The notes under the pieces are model-generated. The model was not told the origin of the DNA and ran no database searches. It saw nothing but the letters and a program-made list of their open reading frames with translations. From NCBI GenBank assembly GCA_002702705.1, contig PABH01000028.1, positions 1 to 64,000 of the forward strand: 64,000 bases of DNA, in the 5' to 3' direction. The position numbers and the translations under genes were made by a program. Source of the stretch: Anaerolineaceae bacterium (lineage in GTDB: Bacteria; Chloroflexota; Anaerolineae; Anaerolineales; Anaerolineaceae). Each line of letters starts with the position of its first letter. The stretch's first letter is position 1. This document shows positions 58,843 through 64,000 of the stretch, one piece after another.

Positions 58843-61800
58843 TTATAGTTCCTTGTTTTTTGATAAGATTTAATTCCTTATAAATTGTTTTTTTGTAACT
58901 TGATTGAGCCTTAACCCGTTGAGCTGCTGCTTTCGACATTTTTTGAAATAAATCAGGGTCATAATAAATTTTTTCAATTCCTTCTACAAACTCCTGATAG
59001 GATTCTTCCTTTGCCAAGATAGCACAAGATTCATCTACAAATTCAGGGATGGCGGCTACATTGTTAGTTAATGGCACCAAACCGGATAACATGGCTTCAT
59101 CACGGGAGACACCTTGGGAATCCCATCTGGTGGGGTTCAAAAACATACCATATTCCTTCTGTAATGTAGCAATTTCTTTTTGAGTTATAAACTTTTTCTC
59201 AAGAGTTATATTAGAAAATTGATTGACGGGCTTTGTTACTTCATTGAATAATATCCCATCTCCAATTATCCTGAATTCTAGTTCCTTAAAAAAATCTTTT
59301 TTTGATAAATCTAAAATAGTGTTGATACTAAGATCGTTTCCATATTTTTGTGAAGAAAAGGATCGAATTGATAATATTCTTTTTCTTTGTTTATTGTCTT
59401 TTTCCTCATATCTAAAAATATTCTCATCGATTAAATTATGGATTATTGAGTAATTTAATGTAGAAAGATCAATTTTATAATCTTCAGCAACCTCATTTGC
59501 AAAATAGTTGGAAACAAAAATCAAATGCAAATTGGTTTGATCGGATTTAAACACATCTCTCCATAATTCTTCGCGTAATGTGCTTTGATAAATTGCTTTA
59601 TGTTTTTCTTCGTCATTGTCCAGGTTATACTCTCTTCGCCACCAGGGCTGAACTTCAGAACCATGCAGCCATATAAATACTTTTACCTTACTAAGATAAT
59701 TTTTTATTACCTGCCACATGGTTTGGTCCAAAAAATGAATTAGAACTTTTTTGTACTGCCCTGTGGATAATGCACTTTCTAATAAAAATGCATTTCCTGA
59801 GATAACGTCAATCCCTTCAAATTCATAAAAACCTTCCGTGGTGTGCGGTGAGATTGTCATTACATCAACGGGATAGTTTTCTTTTTTATAAGCGGCAACA
59901 CGCCGGTGGACAAAACCATTGCGATAAAGATTATCATATTGTGGATAAATATTTGTAATTAATAAAGTATCCGATTTTCCAATCCAGGGTTTGGTTTTGA
60001 GGTTATGTTCATTTTTAATTTCAATCCTGTCAAAGCTGGCATGTCCACTTCCCTTAATCCTTAATCCGAATCGGACATAATTCGTGCCTTTTGGGATACA
60101 AACATTTGTGGTTTTCATTTTTAAGACCATATCGGCAGATATTTTGTTTTTGTTTTTATCAAGCCAAAAAACAACCAATTGAATATCACAATTTCCTTTT
60201 GCAGGAAAACGAAATGCCTGATTGCACCCCAGGTCTATATCTGATATCGAAATGAGTTCCTCGGAGTAAATGTATTCATGTTTATCATCTGGAAGAGAAG
60301 AGGAGATGTTAATATTTTGATTTAAATAATTTATTTGAATATTATCCATCCTTACTCTTGGAAATATGGATAATAAATCGTCTCCCTTAATTGTCGGTCC
60401 AGAATTTTCTTCCTTTTTAATCACTTCCGCTAGATTTAACAATCGATTTGTTTCTATACCCCGATCAGGAAATTCAATATCTTGAACGAGATCAAGATTT
60501 TCATCATCAACATTTCGGCAGTAGTTAAATTCGTCAACCGAAAACCCGTTTGCTGAAGAAATTTGTAACGGTTCATCTTTGGATAAAAAGTCCAGCACAT
60601 TTTGTGAAGCAATTTCTCCCAATTGAATCATGCAAGCACGTTTATCAAATGCATTTGAAAAGCAATAAACGGCATTAATATTTTTTTGCATGATTTGATT
60701 ATTTTGATCTGATTCAAAATAGGATGATTTTCCAATGTAGTTTGCTTGTGTGTATTTTGTAGTGAGGGCCAGGTCATACAAATAGTTTTTTCCATAATAG
60801 TCTTGGGGATAAAAAATGGTAATATAATCTGCGTCCGAAATTTGATCCCAAGTTTTTTCTTCCAATCCCGATAGAGGAATCAATTCAATAGTTTTTAATT
60901 CTGTAAAGCTAGATTCATAAAACAAATCATATGGATGGATGATGGTATATCTTACGTTATGATAATACTGGTTTTGGAAATTATTAATAGATTTTTGCAG
61001 TTCCTGTTGTGTATTAACAAAGCTGACCGCGTGAATGGATGGTAAATCTTTCTTGATCTTTGTATTAAAGACTTTTTGCACCAAATAATCTAGTCGATCT
61101 TGATAAGTGTCCTGGCTTAAAACCTTGCGCAATCCTGCCAGACGGAATTTTTTGTAATACAGTGGATCAGACTCTATTAATTTAATTCCTTCTATCAATT
61201 GATCTTTGTTATCGCTGCAAATGACCAGATCACCAAAAAAGTTTCTGACACCGCGGGAATAGTTACTGACTGTTACTGTGTTTGAGGCTAAAAGCTCAAA
61301 AACTCTCCGGGCAAACATGGTTTGGGATTGTTTAATTGTATTTAAATTAATACCATATTTATAACCTTTATAAGCAATATCAATTTCTTCCGGCGGCAAA
61401 GTACCCAAAATATGTTTTTTGAAGATTTCCGGAAAACGATAGTTAGGGTTGTCAGGATAAGAATTGCGATCGTAGATATCCAGATCCCATTCTGATTTTA
61501 CAGCTTCAAAAACAATATTTAAATCTTTAGTTCGTTCTGGAAAGTGGGCATAATATGCACCAGCAAAATTAAACCGATCTTTCCGTGAGAATTTTTCAAT
61601 CGGATTATGGATTTTGGTTTGCGCGGCAAATGGCATTAAAAATACCTTGTCATTACCTGTAATTGCTTTATATTTGGGAATAGAATCAATATCGGTTGTA
61701 AAGATTACATCGCATAAGACGGCGGTATTGATGAAGGTTTCAAAATGGACAGGATCTTCCTTATTCCAAAAGATTGTGGGAATATTCTTTTCATCACAAT

Positions 61801-63454
61801 AAATTATTAAATTTAATACCTGATTGCTTAATTTATCCACCTGCCGATACCATAAATTATCTTTGCCTTGCCAGGCTGATTCAATAAAAACCAGGTGTGG
61901 TTTGAATAAATCGATTTCGTCCTTCCAATGATCCGGAGAAAGTTGAGATAAGACACATTCAGGATCAAAAGATTGAAATGTAAATGGATCCATGATACTG
62001 GCAATACGCAGTGATTTTAGATTTTTAATTTCATAATCTAAAATAAAGTTCTTATTTTTTTTTTTGTTTTGAAGTTTTTGGGGACTCAGTTGTTTTTTTT
62101 GAGTACCTAGATTTGTTTTTTGTCTATTTTCCGGATATGCAGCCTGGTTTTGTTTTCGTTTTGAAATCCGGTTGAGGCCACGTTTAAATAATTTTAAAAA
62201 TTTTACCGGCAGCAATAATGTATTTTTGCCTGGTTTAATGACAGCCAACTTTAATAAATTTCCAATTTGGTAAGCGACGGAGTTTTCCATATCGACATAG
62301 GCATCATGATAGATATTAAACTGATCCATATAATAAATTAACTGTTCATGACTTTTTTTATACTCGCTTGTGGTGCTGGAAAGTTGTTTTTTAATTTTTT
62401 CAATTTCAGTTTTGTTTTTATTTTGTTCTTCTTGTAACTGCATTTTTTCAAAGGTTAATTGTTCTAATAGTTTCTCTTTTTCTATTTGTAACTGCATTTT
62501 TTCAGAGGTTAATTGTTCTAATAATTTCTCTTTTTCTTCCAAGGAATGAATTGATTGCGCGTATTTATTGTTGATTTCCTCAAAATCTTTGATGGATAGC
62601 TGAAAATCTTTTTTTAGTGTTTCTTCTTCTTTTTCTAACTGAGATTGAAAGGTTTTTATTTTTTGGAGTTCGTTGTCTTTATCCGTAAGTTGTTCTTCAA
62701 GCAGGTTTATTTTTTTTGCTATTTGTTGCAGACGCCTGATTTCATTCTGTTGGTCATCCACAATTTTGCGGTATCTTTTTTGCTCTCTTAAAGCAGCTTG
62801 TTCGGTTAAATCCAGTATATTTTCGTTTTTATATTTATCCCAAGCATTTTGCAATGGAATTGTATTTTTACCGACAAAACGAATATACCCGTCCACAACG
62901 CTTAGTGAAACAGGGGTTAAACGATCAGAGATTAATGCGATAAAAGTTCTTAAGGTGAATGTTTGGTGATGATCAGGATCCGGAAAATAACCAAAAGGAG
63001 TGGTAATTAATATTGTGCCGTCGGGTATTAATGCCTCAATGGCTTTATTAATGATAAAGTTCGGGAAGAACAAATGCTCAATAACTTCACCCAAAATTAC
63101 AGTATTGTAGTGCTGAGATGTGAACTGATATTGCAGTGAATCTGAACAGATAAAATCAATATTTTGCTGTACTTCATTCGGTTCTTTCGATAATAGATCG
63201 TTGGCAAATTGAATGCTTTTTGGATTAATATCAATGCCTGTTACACTAATACCTTTTCTTCCAAGCAGAATGGGTAGAATGCCCTCACTACAACCAATGT
63301 CCAACACAACCGGACCTTCAACTTGTGAAGCTAACCAATCTATTCTTCTTTTTGCGCGCTGCTGAGATTCGACGTTCCCAGCCATCTCCAAATAAACCTG
63401 AGCAATGCGGTCATATGCTAAATCATTCGCTTGATTGTTTGATTGTACTGACAT
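58832..63454 (-). CDS. Multi-domain methyltransferase/coiled-coil/glycosyltransferase giant protein
   Basis: A 1540-residue cytoplasmic protein. Residues about 40-200 are a class I methyltransferase (VLDIGCSEGILPILLGRKG). A long coiled coil at about 220-375 contains a tandem repeat of KLLEQLT.EKMQLQ units. About 480-810 resembles CgeB/DUF3880-type glycosyltransferases (FELLASNTVTVSNYSRGVRNFFGDLV). About 1020-1130 is a beta-sandwich (carbohydrate-binding-like). About 1140-1530 is a GT4-like transferase with an E..SGLVPLTNNVAAIPEFVDES donor block. It probably extends and modifies a surface polysaccharide. The ATG at 63454 has AAGGTGG. It is divergent from the UDP-sugar dehydrogenase gene. Confidence 0.85.
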   Translation of the reverse strand: MSVQSNNQANDLAYDRIAQVYLEMAGNVESQQRAKRRIDWLASQVEGPVVLDIGCSEGILPILLGRKGISVTGIDINPKSIQFANDLLSKEPNEVQQNIDFICSDSLQYQFTSQHYNTVILGEVIEHLFFPNFIINKAIEALIPDGTILITTPFGYFPDPDHHQTFTLRTFIALISDRLTPVSLSVVDGYIRFVGKNTIPLQNAWDKYKNENILDLTEQAALREQKRYRKIVDDQQNEIRRLQQIAKKINLLEEQLTDKDNELQKIKTFQSQLEKEEETLKKDFQLSIKDFEEINNKYAQSIHSLEEKEKLLEQLTSEKMQLQIEKEKLLEQLTFEKMQLQEEQNKNKTEIEKIKKQLSSTTSEYKKSHEQLIYYMDQFNIYHDAYVDMENSVAYQIGNLLKLAVIKPGKNTLLLPVKFLKLFKRGLNRISKRKQNQAAYPENRQKTNLGTQKKQLSPQKLQNKKKNKNFILDYEIKNLKSLRIASIMDPFTFQSFDPECVLSQLSPDHWKDEIDLFKPHLVFIESAWQGKDNLWYRQVDKLSNQVLNLIIYCDEKNIPTIFWNKEDPVHFETFINTAVLCDVIFTTDIDSIPKYKAITGNDKVFLMPFAAQTKIHNPIEKFSRKDRFNFAGAYYAHFPERTKDLNIVFEAVKSEWDLDIYDRNSYPDNPNYRFPEIFKKHILGTLPPEEIDIAYKGYKYGINLNTIKQSQTMFARRVFELLASNTVTVSNYSRGVRNFFGDLVICSDNKDQLIEGIKLIESDPLYYKKFRLAGLRKVLSQDTYQDRLDYLVQKVFNTKIKKDLPSIHAVSFVNTQQELQKSINNFQNQYYHNVRYTIIHPYDLFYESSFTELKTIELIPLSGLEEKTWDQISDADYITIFYPQDYYGKNYLYDLALTTKYTQANYIGKSSYFESDQNNQIMQKNINAVYCFSNAFDKRACMIQLGEIASQNVLDFLSKDEPLQISSANGFSVDEFNYCRNVDDENLDLVQDIEFPDRGIETNRLLNLAEVIKKEENSGPTIKGDDLLSIFPRVRMDNIQINYLNQNINISSSLPDDKHEYIYSEELISISDIDLGCNQAFRFPAKGNCDIQLVVFWLDKNKNKISADMVLKMKTTNVCIPKGTNYVRFGLRIKGSGHASFDRIEIKNEHNLKTKPWIGKSDTLLITNIYPQYDNLYRNGFVHRRVAAYKKENYPVDVMTISPHTTEGFYEFEGIDVISGNAFLLESALSTGQYKKVLIHFLDQTMWQVIKNYLSKVKVFIWLHGSEVQPWWRREYNLDNDEEKHKAIYQSTLREELWRDVFKSDQTNLHLIFVSNYFANEVAEDYKIDLSTLNYSIIHNLIDENIFRYEEKDNKQRKRILSIRSFSSQKYGNDLSINTILDLSKKDFFKELEFRIIGDGILFNEVTKPVNQFSNITLEKKFITQKEIATLQKEYGMFLNPTRWDSQGVSRDEAMLSGLVPLTNNVAAIPEFVDESCAILAKEESYQEFVEGIEKIYYDPDLFQKMSKAAAQRVKAQSSYKKTIYKELNLIKKQGTINGI

Positions 63455-63553
63455 TTACCACCTTTTTCCACCTTATTTAGAGTAAAAATGATTATACTAT
63501 GAAATCCCTAAAGATAAAAAAAGCTTTTACTGTTTAAAAAACAATTGTTAAGA

Positions 63554-63559
63554 TATAAT
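63554..63559 (+). promoter_or_regulatory. -10 box of the UDP-sugar dehydrogenase gene
   Basis: TATAAT lies 30 bases before ATG 63590, in the divergent gap 63455-63589. A weak TGTTTA sits 17 bases upstream at the -35 position. The start codons of both divergent genes are preceded by the same AGGTGGTAAATG wording. Confidence 0.5.
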
Positions 63560-63589
63560 CTCTTGGATGTTATTATCGTGAGGTGGTAA

Positions 63590-64000
63590 ATGAACTTTGA
63601 AAAAATATCAATTTTAGGATTAGGGTATATTGGCTTGCCTACAGCAAGCATGTTTGCATATCACGGGGTGCAAGTTTATGGTATGGATGTCAACCCCAAA
63701 GTTCTAGAAGCGCTTAATCAGGGGAGGTTGCATATCCATGAACCGGGGTTATTGGAATTTGTGCATAACGTAATTAATAACGGTAAGTTGGTTGTGAATG
63801 ATTTTGTTTGCCCATCGGATGCGTTTATTATTGCTGTGCCCACACCGTTTTATGGGGAAAAATTAGCCGATTTGAGTTATGTTAAAAATGCGGCTGAAGC
63901 GATTGTCCCTCACTTGAAAAAAGGAAACTTGGTGGTATTAGAATCTACCTCCCCCCCCTTAACTACTCAAAATATATTGGTGCCGATTTTAGAAAAATCC
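63590..64000 (+). CDS. UDP-sugar dehydrogenase, WecC-like (cut by window end)
   Basis: The first 137 codons of a UDP-N-acetyl-D-mannosamine dehydrogenase/UDP-glucose dehydrogenase family gene. The start ATG 63590 follows GAGGTGG; the NAD-binding loop is ILGLGYIGLPTASMFA, and later blocks GMDVNPKVLEALNQG, HEPGLLEFV, IIAVPTPF and VVLESTSPP match the family. The frame is open to base 64000. It would make a UDP-uronic acid for the surface glycan. The NAD and sugar halves beyond residue 137 are outside the window, so WecC versus Ugd cannot be fully decided; the WecC-like wording is favoured. Confidence 0.88.
   Translation, partial: MNFEKISILGLGYIGLPTASMFAYHGVQVYGMDVNPKVLEALNQGRLHIHEPGLLEFVHNVINNGKLVVNDFVCPSDAFIIAVPTPFYGEKLADLSYVKNAAEAIVPHLKKGNLVVLESTSPPLTTQNILVPILEKS

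Noticed and set aside
1..64000. CRISPR array, prophage or insertion sequence
   Set aside because: No regularly spaced direct repeats, no phage structural genes and no transposase frame were seen on either strand.

Overview
The window reads like part of a Chloroflexota chromosome, most likely class Anaerolineae. This is inferred from gene content: an archaeal-style mevalonate operon (class II HMG-CoA reductase, HMG-CoA synthase, thiolase homologue, DUF35 protein), many Cys-anchored lipoproteins, TPR proteins with Thr-Pro linkers, a MalT-type LuxR regulator and no outer-membrane genes. No 16S gene or ribosomal protein gene is present to fix the taxonomy.

Layout. 0.3-2.9 kb: a large LuxR regulator. 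3-16.6 kb: an accessory strip of mostly single, functionally unrelated genes, nearly all on the minus strand (acetyltransferases including an AAC(6')-Ii homologue, a PLP decarboxylase, DUF1697, two NTF2-like proteins, a PD-(D/E)XK nuclease, an orphan PhnE-type permease, a TPR-HEPN protein, an unknown protein, a CAAX protease and small membrane proteins). Several of these genes are separated by GC-rich imperfect palindromes with attC-like core ends, which suggests an integrase-less integron cassette array. 16.6-18.5 kb: a WYL regulator and a divergent alpha/beta hydrolase sharing a perfect 10+10 bp operator-like palindrome. 18.6-22.7 kb: the mevalonate operon, whose thiolase homologue has lost its catalytic Cys and His. 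23-34 kb: envelope and housekeeping genes (metallohydrolase, a PBP1-like protein with degenerate active sites, a TPR membrane protein, lipoproteins, a sugar epimerase, a BtrH-like protein, pyrrolidone-carboxylate peptidase). 34.3-36.6 kb: a lone receiver protein, a NifX-like protein and a geranylgeranyl-reductase-family flavoprotein. 36.7-41.1 kb: glycerol kinase, then a GlpA flavoprotein in one operon with the FeS and two membrane subunits of a complex II-type enzyme, a possible hybrid glycerol-3-phosphate:quinone oxidoreductase. 41.3-46.3 kb: a cytosolic NMT1-like protein, a tandem rhodanese, a lipoprotein joining a cholesterol-dependent-cytolysin-like region to a LamG-like domain, and another lipoprotein. 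46.5 kb: tRNA-Lys(CTT). 46.7-49.97 kb: a GC-richer operon (low-molecular-weight phosphatase, fructosamine kinase, DUF218 protein, glycosyltransferase). 50-64 kb: an AT-rich surface-glycan locus (polytopic membrane proteins, an asparagine-synthase-like protein, methyltransferases, a flippase-like protein, a 1540-residue methyltransferase/glycosyltransferase and a UDP-sugar dehydrogenase cut by the window end).

How the genes connect: the mevalonate operon and the geranylgeranyl-reductase-type enzyme could together supply and saturate isoprenoid chains. The glycerol kinase product is the expected substrate of the GlpA/complex II hybrid, which would pass electrons to the quinone pool. The strongest leads are that hybrid, the degenerate thiolase, the degenerate PBP1, the cytolysin-LamG fusion and the attC-like array. 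All functional calls rest on reading motifs by eye; no database search was run.
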